DNA of 64,000 nt from Onstottus_B arcticum (GTDB taxonomy: Bacteria > Acidobacteriota > Blastocatellia > UBA7656): contig JBBPIE010000024.1 in assembly GCA_038040485.1 (NCBI GenBank), forward strand, positions 1-64,000. Reading direction: 5' to 3'. The notes under the pieces were generated by a model that was not told where the DNA came from, searched no databases, and worked only from the letters and a program-made list of their open reading frames with translations. The number at the start of each line of letters is the position of its first letter. Position 1 is the first letter of the stretch. Made by a program: the position numbers and the translations under genes. This document shows, in pieces, positions 37,892 through 46,719 of this stretch.

Positions 37892-38842
37892 GTGAAACAC
37901 GGAATGAGTCTTATGGTGTCTTGCTTCCTATGTTTGCTCCTGTGCCCGAGCGATATAGAAGCAAAAAAGGGTAAGCTTGTGCGATTTCCGGATGCCGTGC
38001 TGCTGGTAGGCTACGGCCCAACAAACTTACACCTAACGACACCAACTGAAACGTTGAGATTACAGCCGACCGGCAGCGAGCCTTCAGACTGGGGCCATCA
38101 CGTTCTCCCCAGTCTTTCGCTGGACGGTAAAATGGTTGCGTCTGCGCGTCTAACGTCTGCCGACCGCGAAGTAATTGCCACATACTTGATATCGGAAAAA
38201 AAATGGACCGAGTACACACAAGTTTCTGAACTGTGGTCTGTGTCGATTTCTCCCAATGGTACAAAGCTGGCATTTGTCAGTGAGGAGAAGGGCCGTGTTC
38301 TCCTGCGGGTTCTCGATACAACGACCGGTCTAACCAGCCTTGTTGTCCCAACTCCAGTTTCGGTCTACGCTGTCCCAACTTGGTCTCCGGATGGTAATCA
38401 CATTGCCTATCAAGTTGATCTGCCCAAGCGTGATCCTCGGATTGATCATCGCGAATTCGCCATTAACGTGGTGGAACTGAGTACCGCGAAAACCTGGAAG
38501 ATAGCAAATGGTCAAAATCCATCCTGGTCGCCATCCGGGGAGTGGATAGCCTACTTGGACACTTCCGGCAATCCCGGCGGCGGCACGAGATGCATGGCGG
38601 TCCGACCGGATGGGAACGATGTGAAGACCCTTGTTGAACTTCCTCGTGGTCTTTTGGGCCAAAAAGGAAAATTCGTGTGTGCTCCGGTTTGGTCGCCAAG
38701 TTCAAAGAAGCTGTTGCTAAACGAAATTGCGAACTGGGAGGCCTGGACCATGAACATCGACCTGTTAGATCTTACGACGCATAAGCTGACAAGGAAGATA
38801 GGCAGCGGCGTACCCGTCCTGGGCTGGGCAGAATGGAAATAA
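37892..38842 (+). CDS. Exported TolB-like beta-propeller protein
   Basis: 316 aa from GTG 37892 (AGG 7 nt upstream); GTG 37880 and ATG 37904 are alternatives. Signal sequence MSLMVSCFLCLLLCPSDIEA, possibly a lipoprotein (Cys at the end of the hydrophobic core). Four or five WD40/TolB-type blades follow (SISPNGTKLAFVSEE, PTWSPDGNHIAYQ, PSWSPSGEWIAYLD, PVWSPSSKKLLLNE). It follows the orphan tip by 14 bp and could be its partner, or simply an envelope propeller protein carried on the island. Confidence 0.65.
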   Translation: MKHGMSLMVSCFLCLLLCPSDIEAKKGKLVRFPDAVLLVGYGPTNLHLTTPTETLRLQPTGSEPSDWGHHVLPSLSLDGKMVASARLTSADREVIATYLISEKKWTEYTQVSELWSVSISPNGTKLAFVSEEKGRVLLRVLDTTTGLTSLVVPTPVSVYAVPTWSPDGNHIAYQVDLPKRDPRIDHREFAINVVELSTAKTWKIANGQNPSWSPSGEWIAYLDTSGNPGGGTRCMAVRPDGNDVKTLVELPRGLLGQKGKFVCAPVWSPSSKKLLLNEIANWEAWTMNIDLLDLTTHKLTRKIGSGVPVLGWAEWK

Positions 38843-38935
38843 CAGTTGGCGGGGTTCGATGGGCCACTCGGGTGAAGGAATCTAGGCGCCACCTCATAGA
38901 GACCTGAAGCAGAAGATCAACGCTCCAACCTCAAC

Positions 38936-39065
38936 GTGTCCCGCGAAGGAACCTTTGGAGGCGTTTTCGGCAGTTTCGTCAATTCCTATATCCTTGCTTA
39001 CGGTATTGATCTTGGATGCCGGAACGATCTCCCGGCCCAAGCACGGGCTCCCGGATACTCCGTTG
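38936..39065 (+). pseudogene. Degraded relative of the 37578 tip
   Basis: An open frame here encodes FVNSYILAYGIDL, then LPAQARAPGYS, which lines up with FNSNTWAYNMIEGAG, then IPPAQARAPGY in the gene at 37578-37877; the DNA of the PAQARAPGY segment is also similar. After that the frame runs on into unrelated sequence. It is read as a truncated duplicate. The 289-bp gap from 38843 to 39131 contains nothing else that I recognise. Confidence 0.5.
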
Positions 39066-39131
39066 ATCAACGGTTCGCACTAGTCACAAAACTTTCGGCT
39101 TCGATGGTTGATGGGCGGACATGGTACGAAT

Positions 39132-39665
39132 ATGAGCGGCACTAAAAAAATGCTCTCGATAGTCTTGTCAGTCTCGGTCATAGCGTTGATTCCGATCGCT
39201 CCCATTGTGTATAGATTAATCTACCCGTCTGTTGAGCAACAAATAATAGGGGAAGTTGTGATCACAACGGAATGGTTGGAGATTCATCCAGATCCGCCGT
39301 TGAAGGTATCGCGGAATGAACAGCGCATCGATATCCACGTCGAGGACACCTTCACGCCATATACGCCCAACGATGGCTCGTGGGGCGAAACTTGGGGAAT
39401 GCGTTTTTCTGATGGGGCAATCATAATTCCCGAAGTTCAGTTGGTAGATGAAAATGGAAATGTCTACGAGCTAGAATCGCCATCCTTTGTCCATAAAGAT
39501 GCCAGGCGGGGCGACGCTTCGGGGGGCATGGCCTTTAGAGCAAGTCTCAGACCTCCTACGGGACTTGATCTGCCGCAGGATAGAGTCTATCGAACCGTGC
39601 GCATACGCTGTGACAGGTCGCTTAGGTGCTCCAGAATCGTATGGTCTTGCACTGATTGGAAGTAG
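39132..39665 (+). CDS. Small membrane-anchored protein in the toxin island
   Basis: 177 aa from ATG 39132 (an in-frame start 8 codons earlier is possible). One N-terminal transmembrane segment (MLSIVLSVSVIALIPIAPIVYRLI) is followed by a beta-rich extracytoplasmic domain (VVITTEWLEIHPDPP, DIHVEDTFTPYTPNDGSW, VQLVDENGNVYELESPSF). It ends in a Cys/Arg-rich stretch. No family recognised. It stands next to a tip relic and might be an immunity gene, but this is only positional. Confidence 0.5.
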   Translation: MSGTKKMLSIVLSVSVIALIPIAPIVYRLIYPSVEQQIIGEVVITTEWLEIHPDPPLKVSRNEQRIDIHVEDTFTPYTPNDGSWGETWGMRFSDGAIIIPEVQLVDENGNVYELESPSFVHKDARRGDASGGMAFRASLRPPTGLDLPQDRVYRTVRIRCDRSLRCSRIVWSCTDWK

Positions 39666-39693
39666 AGCGAGACGTTCAGACCCTGGGTCTTCT

Positions 39694-39900
39694 CCCATGC
39701 ATCGCGCCACATCGATAACGAGAGAGCATGGAAAAGGGTCAGGCTTGAGTTCGTTCAAGACGCTGATAGACGTAGTCGGGTTCCACAACAAAGGCGGCGA
39801 AGCGAACTCTCATCTCGATCCGGAGATTAAGCCGCTCAATCTCTCGGACAAGGAGATGAATGACCTGGTCGAAATTCATGCGAGCCATTACCAGCAATGA
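39694..39900 (+). pseudogene. C-terminal fragment of a di-haem cytochrome c peroxidase (MauG type)
   Basis: The frame ending at 39900 encodes VVGFHNKGGEANSHLDPEIKPLNLSDKEMNDL, matching the typical end of bacterial di-haem peroxidases (VV.FYNKGG.PN..LDP.I.PL.LT..E..DL). No CxxCH haem sites or N-terminal part exist upstream, where the frame overlaps the previous gene. It is therefore a leftover fragment, perhaps marking the edge of the island where a resident gene was cut. Confidence 0.65.
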
Positions 39901-40313
39901 TGTGCTGAAGCTAGCTCAGATTACCAAGCCGCAAAGCCGCACACGCGTCCTACTTTCCCGGCCAAGATAATTCAGCCATTCGGCTCCCGAAGCTGGCCGT
40001 TGTGAGCCTATGTACGGCCTGCCAAGCGGGAGAAGCCAAAGTCACGGAGAATTATCTCCTTGACAAAAAAATGGGGTTGGCATAAAAGGGCACTAAGAAC
40101 GAGCCCCGTTTAGCGCAGGACGGCAGTGCGTGGCCAGTCACGCGAGTCAAGGGATATAATTTTCCCAGAGTCTCCACCGTTGAAAGCTTAGTGTTTGGTC
40201 CCTGGCTGACAAGACTGTTGTTTGTCAAAGAATGAAGGCGGCTGCCGGTGGCTTGATCTCGATCAAGCCTGGCGGGGGCTCGCGCTTCGGTACGAGACTT
40301 GGAGTAACTAGAC
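39901..40313. other. Intergenic, 413 bp, with two promoter-like sites
   Basis: No gene. TTGACA (40060-40065) is followed after 16 bp by ATAAAA (40082-40087). A perfect TATAAT lies at 40155-40160 within GGGATATAATTTTCCC, but its -35 region is poor. Both face the ATPase gene at 40314. Confidence 0.5.
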
Positions 40314-41498
40314 GTGCAAGAAACTAGAGAAGAATCGCAGATCAGGGTTCCGCTAAATCCGGACCTCAAGAGTCCGCGGGCTCAGGATTTCGAAAGCCGG
40401 CTCGCGGGGCTCATTGTGGGGCAAGAGCGAGCCGTTCGCCGCATATCAGGGCTGTACCAAATCTATCTGGCGGGAATGCAGAATCCAGGCAAGCCGATCG
40501 GCACGATGCTGTTTCTTGGCCCGACCGGCTCCGGCAAGACTCGTGTCGTGGAGGCGGCCGCCGAAGTGTTGTTTGGGGACTGCAACGCGGTCGTCAAGAT
40601 TGACTGCGCTGAGTTTCAGCACTCGCACGAGATCGCCAAGCTGATCGGGTCGCCGCCCGGCTACCTGGGCCATCGCGAAACCGCGCCCATGCTGACTCAG
40701 GAAAACCTCGATAAGTATCACAACGATCACGACAAGCTGACCTTTATCCTGTTCGACGAGATCGAAAAAGCTTCCGACGCGTTGTGGCAGTTGTTGCTGG
40801 GCATCCTCGACAAGGCGACCCTCACGTTGGGCGACAACCGCAGGGTCGACTTCTCGCGCAGCATGATCTTTCTGACGTCAAACCTTGGGGCGAAGGAGAT
40901 GAGCGAGCTGATCACCGGCTCGATCGGCTTCGCGCCGGCGCGCGGCAAGGGCATGATGGTTGACGACGTGGACCAGAAGATCTATCGCACGGCGAGCGAA
41001 GCGGCCAAGCGAAAGTTTTCGCCCGAGTTCATGAACCGGATCGACAAGGTTGTCGTCTTTCGAAGCCTGAAAGAGTATCACTTGAAGCAGATCCTCGAAC
41101 TCGAGCTGGGACAGGTTCAAGGCCGAATCATGCGAGGCGTCGGCGAGAAGTTCGTCTTCACTTGCACGGATGCGGCAAAACAGTTCTTGCTGGACGAAGG
41201 TATTGACTTCAAGTACGGGGCGCGTCACTTGAAACGATCGATCGAGCGTTTCCTTGTGTATCCGATCTCGAACCTGGTTGCTACCGCGCAAGTCGCGACC
41301 GGCGATCTGGTGGTGATCGACTTTGACAGCGAGACGGCACGACTGGTGTTTACGAAGGAAGACGGCGGCGCGCTGATCGACCCTTACCGCGAGAGATATG
41401 GCGAGATGTTCGATGAGGGCACTGACGAGCAAGCCGCTGCCGCCGAAGTAAGTGACAGCGGACTGACGACGGCGCCGCTCAAGGCTATTGAGAAGTAG
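40314..41498 (+). CDS. Single-module HSP100/ClpA-like AAA+ ATPase
   Basis: 394 aa, GTG start. The AAA+ core has Walker A GPTGSGKT (residues ~70-77), Walker B ILFDEIEK (~148-155), sensor-1 TSNLGAKEMS and the arginine-finger region FSPEFMNRIDKVVVF, followed by a ClpB D2-small-type domain (FKYGARHLKRSIERFLVYP). It matches the second ATPase module of ClpA/ClpB/ClpC, without an N-domain, first module or middle domain. No ClpP-binding loop (IGF/L) or ClpX zinc finger is obvious. It may act as a stand-alone unfoldase; partner unknown. The C-terminal 40 residues are acidic and Ala-rich. Confidence 0.85.
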   Translation: MQETREESQIRVPLNPDLKSPRAQDFESRLAGLIVGQERAVRRISGLYQIYLAGMQNPGKPIGTMLFLGPTGSGKTRVVEAAAEVLFGDCNAVVKIDCAEFQHSHEIAKLIGSPPGYLGHRETAPMLTQENLDKYHNDHDKLTFILFDEIEKASDALWQLLLGILDKATLTLGDNRRVDFSRSMIFLTSNLGAKEMSELITGSIGFAPARGKGMMVDDVDQKIYRTASEAAKRKFSPEFMNRIDKVVVFRSLKEYHLKQILELELGQVQGRIMRGVGEKFVFTCTDAAKQFLLDEGIDFKYGARHLKRSIERFLVYPISNLVATAQVATGDLVVIDFDSETARLVFTKEDGGALIDPYRERYGEMFDEGTDEQAAAAEVSDSGLTTAPLKAIEK

Positions 41499-41528
41499 AG
41501 CCAGTTCTTATATCATCCGGCAGTGAGC

Positions 41529-41563
41529 AGCCCGGCGAGAGATGATCTCAGCCGGGCTTGTTT
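41529..41563 (+). terminator. Rho-independent terminator
   Basis: AGCCCGGC (41529-41536) pairs with GCCGGGCT (41551-41558), followed by TTGTTT. It closes the ATPase gene. Confidence 0.8.
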
Positions 41564-41605
41564 GTCGGTAGCGGTGGATTCGCGGGCCGCTTCGAATCGT
41601 CAACC

Positions 41606-42826
41606 ATGTTTCAGCCGATCGTCATCGTAGCGTTGTTTTGTCTCAACTTCTCGCCGGTTGATCGCGAAGCGCGCGTGCGCATCTCGCTGTTCAGTCTCTT
41701 CAAACCCGGGGTAGTGAACGTCCGAGTCGCGTCTGGCGCTGGCGCTGGGATCGAAGCTGACGGCCGCGTCGACGCTCGCCTTGCGCCCGGTGAGACGCTG
41801 CGAGTGCGGCTTGCGGGCGATCACGTGAATATTGCGGTCATCGGTTCGTCGGGCAGCGTCGGGCGCTCGATGGCCGCTCGTGAAGCGCGAATTGTTCCTT
41901 CCGGCTCGGCAACATTGGAGCTGGTCCTTCCGCGGAAGCTCAAGCGCGTTGTCCGCGGTGAAGTCATTCTATCGCCTGGAGGCGGGGACCTGGGCGGTCA
42001 GTTGAAGATCGTTCTGGCGACCGAGCGGGAATCGGCGGTGGCTTCCGTTGTTGCGGCGGAGCTGAGCGGCGAGCGAGCGGCCGAAGCCTTCAAGACACTT
42101 GCAGTCGTGGTTCGCACTTTTATGCTTGCGCACCCGGGAAGGCACGGCGACGCCGGGTTCGATTTTTGCGACACGACGCACTGCCAGCTCTACCGAGGCG
42201 AGCAAGACCTGTCGGCGGAGGCGGCTTCACCGGTGATAGCAAACGCGGTTGCGGGCACTGCTGGAGAGGTGCTGAGCGTCGCTGGCCGGCCGGTTGAGAG
42301 CTACTACACGGCGTCTTGCGGCGGTTTGTCAGTCACACCGGAGATGGTGTGGGGCGGTAAGCTCGACGGCTATTCGTATCGCCGCGTTGCTTGTCGTTGG
42401 TGTCAACGTCAGCGTTATTTCAGATGGCAGCGTTCTGCGGACGCACAGTCGATCGTATCGGCGCTGGCTGGCTATCTCGGCGAACCGCTGACGAGCTCGA
42501 CTGCCATCACCATCGACAATGATGCTTCAAGCTGGTTTGTGCGAGCCGTGACTCTGCGAGACGGACGCATTGAACGCGTGTTGAGCGCCGACGCCTTTCG
42601 GCGCGCGATCGGCCTCAAGCTCGGTTGGAATACGGTATTGAGTCCGTCGTTCACGCTCGAGCGGCGGGGCGCTCGATTTGTTTTTCGCGGACGAGGCTTT
42701 GGCAGTCAGGCCGGGTTATGCCTCGCGGGCTCGGTTGCTCAAGCCGGGGCTGGGCGGAGTTATCGGGACATCTTGAACTTCTACTTCCCGGGCACGGACC
42801 TGGCTGGCGGAGTTGCGCGTGAGTGA
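41606..42826 (+). CDS. SpoIID/LytB-domain protein
   Basis: 406 aa from ATG 41606, which gives a short N-terminal hydrophobic segment (IVIVALFCLNFS); the frame is open to 41558. The SpoIID domain lies at ~130-360: VVAAELSGERAAEAFKTLAVVVRTF with the catalytic-type Glu, HCQLYRG, then YYTASCGGLSVTPEMVWGG. Such proteins cleave glycan strands of peptidoglycan or modify amidase activity. The stop overlaps the downstream DedA gene (GTGAGTGA). Confidence 0.85.
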   Translation: MFQPIVIVALFCLNFSPVDREARVRISLFSLFKPGVVNVRVASGAGAGIEADGRVDARLAPGETLRVRLAGDHVNIAVIGSSGSVGRSMAAREARIVPSGSATLELVLPRKLKRVVRGEVILSPGGGDLGGQLKIVLATERESAVASVVAAELSGERAAEAFKTLAVVVRTFMLAHPGRHGDAGFDFCDTTHCQLYRGEQDLSAEAASPVIANAVAGTAGEVLSVAGRPVESYYTASCGGLSVTPEMVWGGKLDGYSYRRVACRWCQRQRYFRWQRSADAQSIVSALAGYLGEPLTSSTAITIDNDASSWFVRAVTLRDGRIERVLSADAFRRAIGLKLGWNTVLSPSFTLERRGARFVFRGRGFGSQAGLCLAGSVAQAGAGRSYRDILNFYFPGTDLAGGVARE

Positions 42827-43469
42827 ACCTGGACTGGCAATCGTAACAGGAGTCGGGCACGCCCTCGAGAAGTTGCTCGAATGGCTGATCGCTTACGGCT
42901 GGCTGGGATTGTTCGGGATATCACTGGTTGATTCGTCCGGTGTGCCGCTGCCTGGCGGTCCGGACGCGGCAATGATCCTTCTCAGCGCAAACGCCCACGC
43001 GATGATGCCGGTCTATGCGTTGGCCGCCACTGTAGGCTCAACGATCGGTTGCACGCTGTTGTATCTCGCAGCTCGGGAGGCTGGCTCGGTCGCGCTGAAG
43101 CGTATTGCTCCGGAGCGTCGCGATCGAATCGAGAATCTTCTTGGCCGGTTCGACATGGTTGCGGTGATGGTGCCGGCGGTTTTGCCGCCGCCGTTTCCCT
43201 TCAAGCCGTTCGTGTTGTCGGCAGGTGTCTTCAAGCTGAAGGTGTCGCGATTCGTTGCCGCGATCTTCATCGGCCGCGCCGCTCGATTCCTGATCGAAGG
43301 CTGGCTGGCGATCAAGTTTGGTGAGGAGGCCGGCGGGATCATCAAGCGAAATGGCCTGACGGTTCTGGCTGTAGTTGGTATAATCGTAATCGTGGTTTTG
43401 GCCCTCTGGGTTTATCGCACGCGCCGCGTTCATGCGGCTGCCGTCAACGAAGTTCAACCCCCGAACTAG
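42819..43469 (+). CDS. DedA/VTT-family membrane protein
   Basis: 216 aa from GTG 42819, 6 nt after GGAG and overlapping the SpoIID gene. VTT pattern: IAYGWLGLFGISLVDSSGVPLPGGPDAA (start of the domain), TVGSTIGCTLLYLAAREAG, then VPAVLPPPFPFKPFVLSAGVF and a conserved Arg in IGRAARFLIEGWLA. Four to five membrane segments. DedA proteins flip or transport lipid carriers such as undecaprenyl phosphate, which would fit its coupling to a peptidoglycan-acting neighbour. Confidence 0.88.
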   Translation: MSEPGLAIVTGVGHALEKLLEWLIAYGWLGLFGISLVDSSGVPLPGGPDAAMILLSANAHAMMPVYALAATVGSTIGCTLLYLAAREAGSVALKRIAPERRDRIENLLGRFDMVAVMVPAVLPPPFPFKPFVLSAGVFKLKVSRFVAAIFIGRAARFLIEGWLAIKFGEEAGGIIKRNGLTVLAVVGIIVIVVLALWVYRTRRVHAAAVNEVQPPN

Positions 43470-43633
43470 TCATTTTGCGAGATGGGCTCGTGCAGACTTG
43501 ATGGATCAGAGGGTCATCAGGAAATCTGATCGAATAGACCCGAGAGCACCGAAAGCGGAAGGAAATGCAACTTTTCGCGCCGCATTCGCGTGTGGTAGCA
43601 TTAACAGCTTGTGGAGGAATGGCTGATCCGCAC

Positions 43634-44173
43634 ATGAGAAAGCTACTATTGATAATCGCGCTGTCCCCGCTGGTTTTGCCTGCCGTGGCGCAGTCGCGCA
43701 ACTGCTTGCGCCTCATGACTGTTGATGAACTGGCGCGGAACTCAATACTGATTGCACGCGTGAAAGTTCAAAAAGCGGCGAAGGCGAGATACAAAGGCGA
43801 GTTCAGCCAGCTCGGGGTACTTCGACCGGTCGATGTTATCGAAGGTGACTTCACGCTCAGCGAGTTCAACGTGCTGGCGCGTTCGAGCGTGCGATGCGCC
43901 GAAGACAACTACAACAAAGACGACGAGATGCTTGTGTTCCTCGAGCAGCAAGACAGCTTGTTTCACACTGTGAACTATCAATACGGGCAGTTTCAGATCG
44001 TCGGTGAAATCGTGAAGGGCTGGCGGGACAAGACCAACAAGCCTGTGGACAAGCCCTACGCGGAAGTGCGTCAGGAGATCGTTGCACTCGTTAATGCGGC
44101 GCACGCACCGCCTGTTGACCCCGCCACCCAGAAGCCTCCAGTCAAGCCGCCGGATCAACCGGAAAAACCGTAA
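43634..44173 (+). CDS. Secreted protein of unknown function
   Basis: 179 aa from ATG 43634, chosen for its signal peptide (MRKLLLIIALSPLVLPAVAQS). An ATG at 43619 lies too close to the GGAGGA, and the frame begins at 43565. The mature part (MTVDELARNSILIARVKVQ, then FSQLGVLRPVDVIEGDF and DEMLVFLEQQD) resembles small exported proteins with a TIMP/netrin-like OB layout, but this is weak. The C-terminal 25 residues are Pro-rich (PPVKPPDQPEKP). Convergent with the M20 gene, which ends 2 bp away. Confidence 0.65.
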   Translation: MRKLLLIIALSPLVLPAVAQSRNCLRLMTVDELARNSILIARVKVQKAAKARYKGEFSQLGVLRPVDVIEGDFTLSEFNVLARSSVRCAEDNYNKDDEMLVFLEQQDSLFHTVNYQYGQFQIVGEIVKGWRDKTNKPVDKPYAEVRQEIVALVNAAHAPPVDPATQKPPVKPPDQPEKP

Positions 44174-44175
44174 GC

Positions 44176-45435
44176 TCAGTCGTCGGCGGTGGTTGAGTAA
44201 GCCGCCGGCTCCCCGGCCAAACCACAAAGCGATAGCGTCAAAAGCAACAGCCTCTTCAGTCCAAGCTCGCGGCCGGCGGATTCGTACCACTCGGTCAGGC
44301 TATGGCAGTTGCCTGAGATCCCTCCCACCCCAATTGTAATCGCGGGAACTCCGAGCGAGATCGGGATGTTCGAGTCCGTCGAGGCGCAGTCAAGGCGAGT
44401 TTCGATTCCAAGCGCCCGCGAGCACGCGATTGCTGCCCGCACCAGAGTTGAATCGGCCGGCGTCTCACCCGATGGCCGATCCCCGACCTGTTCCAGCTTG
44501 TAGTCAAGACTGGTGCCGCTCATCGAGCGCTGGAGGTTTTCTTCGCGCACGGCGATGTCTACCACGCGGCGTAGATAGGCTTCAAGCTTGTCGATTTCTT
44601 CGGACGAGACCGAGCGCATATCGACGGCCATAGCCGCGCTCTGCGGAACAGCGTTCACCGAGCCGCCGCCCTCGATGATGCCGATGTTGTAAGACGTGCG
44701 CGGCGCCAGTGGCGCCGGGTACGCGGCAAAGCGGCTGACCGCCCGCCCGAGTGCGTGAATCGGATTCACGATTCCAAAATCGCCCCAGCTATGACCGCCA
44801 GGCCCGCTGATCGTGACGCGATAGCGGCGCGAAGCGAGCGCCCGGTTTGTGATGCGCTCGACGCCGGGGCCGTCCAGCGAGATGAACGCAGCGACGCGTG
44901 ATTGAAATTCGGAAGTTGTAAACAGCTTCCTGACGCCTCGGAGGTTTCCCTCGCCTTCTTCGCCAACCGTCGCCACAAAGCAGATCGGTTGCTCGGTTGA
45001 CACGCCTGCGGCGTTCAGGGCGCCGGCTAACGCAATCAGGCTGACGACGCCGCAGGTGTTGTCGCTTATCCCGGGCGCCGACAGACGCCTGCCTTCGCGC
45101 TTCACACGCACATCGGTGTTTTCGGGAAAGACGGTGTCCAGATGGGCTGACACGATCACACGCGAGTCATTCGAAAGGCCGGGCCGGTCCGCTATCACGT
45201 TGCCTTCTTCGTCCATCCGCACTGAGCCCAGCCCCAGTTGTGCGAATCGTTTTTGAACGTATTCGGCTCTGGCGAATTCTCTGAAGGGAGGAGCGGGTAT
45301 CTCACAAACGTGGATCAACTCGTCGTCGATGCTGGCATCTGCTTCGTCAATGAACCGGAACGCTTTTCGGATTTGGTCCGTGCGAAGCAATGCCCTTATG
45401 GGATAGAACTCGTCGTTGAGCACCTGATTTTCCAT
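44176..45435 (-). CDS. M20-family metallopeptidase (PepT-like)
   Basis: 419 aa. The di-zinc site is visible: VSAHLDTVFP (His and catalytic Asp, residue ~98), APGISDNTCGV (bridging Asp), VATVGEEGEGNLRG (catalytic Glu-Glu pair) and GNCHSLTEWYE (final His near the end). The lid domain follows YRVTISGPGGHSWGDFG. Related to tripeptidase T and M20/M25 exopeptidases; the substrate is unknown. No signal peptide, so intracellular. Convergent with the secreted-protein gene. Confidence 0.92.
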   Translation of the reverse strand: MENQVLNDEFYPIRALLRTDQIRKAFRFIDEADASIDDELIHVCEIPAPPFREFARAEYVQKRFAQLGLGSVRMDEEGNVIADRPGLSNDSRVIVSAHLDTVFPENTDVRVKREGRRLSAPGISDNTCGVVSLIALAGALNAAGVSTEQPICFVATVGEEGEGNLRGVRKLFTTSEFQSRVAAFISLDGPGVERITNRALASRRYRVTISGPGGHSWGDFGIVNPIHALGRAVSRFAAYPAPLAPRTSYNIGIIEGGGSVNAVPQSAAMAVDMRSVSSEEIDKLEAYLRRVVDIAVREENLQRSMSGTSLDYKLEQVGDRPSGETPADSTLVRAAIACSRALGIETRLDCASTDSNIPISLGVPAITIGVGGISGNCHSLTEWYESAGRELGLKRLLLLTLSLCGLAGEPAAYSTTADD

Positions 45436-45504
45436 TCAGAGAGTTGGCTGCCGTTCGTGAATTGCGGACAGAACTCGGGAGCACTATGAGCCGTGGGCCT
45501 GGTT

Positions 45505-46719
45505 CTAAACAAGCGCGAGCACGGCATCGTCGCTCAGCACCGAATCGCTCTTCTTCGCAGAGTTGAAGATTCGTTCCACGCGTTCCTCGGTCGGTTCGAG
45601 GCCGTGGCGTTCAAGCCAGAAAATGACGTTTGACTTTCCGCTCATCGGACCGATCTCGATCATCTGCTCGCGCCCCAACATCTTCGCCGGCACGCCCGAG
45701 TAGACCATATCCGCAAGCCACTCATCGCCTTTCCGATACGCCTTTATCACGGCTGCAGCGTGTACGCCGGTCGCCGTACGAAACGCGTCCCGCCCGACTA
45801 TCGGATACATGATAGGGATCGGTACGCCGGTCGACTCGGATACCGTCTCGCAGTAGCGCGTCAGGTTTGTCAGATCCCGGTCTATGATACCCATCAACTG
45901 AAGATTCACCAGCAGTTGATCCATCGGCGTGTTGCCTACCCGCTCACCGATCCCGAGCGCGGTGCCGTGCAAACGGTCAGCCCCTGCTTCATAAGCCGCG
46001 ATCGAGTTGATTACTCCCAGGCCGCGATCCTGATGGCCATGCCAGTCTAGCTTCACGTGGTCGGCTCCGATCTCGTGAAGCATCGTCTTCATAAAGCCAA
46101 TCAGCGAGCGCACGCCTTCCGGCGTAGCATGGCCGCACGTGTCGCACACGCAGACTCGCGTTGCTCCCGCCTCCACCGCGGTCTTGTAGAGCGCGCGGAT
46201 GGTGTCGGGACGCGCGCGAGTAGTGTCTTCGGTCACGAACATAACCGGAAGACCGTGCGAAACAGCGAACGTCACCGCGTCTTCTGTTGCAGTGAGCATC
46301 ATCTCCAGCGACCAGCCTTCGGCGTACTGGCGAATCGGACTCGATCCGATGAACGTACCGGTTTCGATCGGCGTCCCGACCTTTTCTGAAATGTCGATGA
46401 TGGGCTGGATGTCCGCGCGCACGGTTCGAGCGGCGCAGTTCGGACGAATGTCCAGTTTGCAGTCGATGATCTCCCTGGCTAGCCGGGTTACATCCGCAAC
46501 CGCGCGAGGCCCGGCGCCGGGCAAGCCGATGTCGGCGCTGTCGATTCCTATCGAGTCCATCAGGTGAAGTATCGCGATTTTCTTGTCGATGGAAGGATCG
46601 ATTACGGAGGGCGACTGAAGGCCATCCCTGAGCGTCTCGTCATCGAATTCGACTCGCCGGTGAGCCGGTTCATCGAGGCCAACTCGATTCCAGTCGTAAA
46701 TGAGATCGCTCTTGTCCAT
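45505..46719 (-). CDS. LeuA/homocitrate synthase-family enzyme without regulatory domain
   Basis: 404 aa. The HMGL-like TIM barrel starts EFDDETLRDGLQSPSV (metal-binding Asp, catalytic Arg). It shows VTEDTTRARPDTI, VCDTCGHATPEGV, then KLDWHGHQDRGLGV with the HxH metal ligands, and ALGIGERVGNTPMDQLLVNL. Such enzymes condense acetyl-CoA with a 2-oxo acid. The C-terminal LeuA dimer/leucine-binding domain is absent, so it is not a feedback-controlled classic LeuA. The substrate (2-oxoisovalerate, 2-oxoglutarate, pyruvate or other) cannot be set from sequence. No other leucine or lysine genes are nearby. Confidence 0.85.
   Translation of the reverse strand: MDKSDLIYDWNRVGLDEPAHRRVEFDDETLRDGLQSPSVIDPSIDKKIAILHLMDSIGIDSADIGLPGAGPRAVADVTRLAREIIDCKLDIRPNCAARTVRADIQPIIDISEKVGTPIETGTFIGSSPIRQYAEGWSLEMMLTATEDAVTFAVSHGLPVMFVTEDTTRARPDTIRALYKTAVEAGATRVCVCDTCGHATPEGVRSLIGFMKTMLHEIGADHVKLDWHGHQDRGLGVINSIAAYEAGADRLHGTALGIGERVGNTPMDQLLVNLQLMGIIDRDLTNLTRYCETVSESTGVPIPIMYPIVGRDAFRTATGVHAAAVIKAYRKGDEWLADMVYSGVPAKMLGREQMIEIGPMSGKSNVIFWLERHGLEPTEERVERIFNSAKKSDSVLSDDAVLALV

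Noticed and set aside
39487..39693. Extension of the peroxidase fragment frame upstream
   Set aside because: It overlaps the anchored protein in another frame and carries no haem motif; only the 3' part resembles the family.
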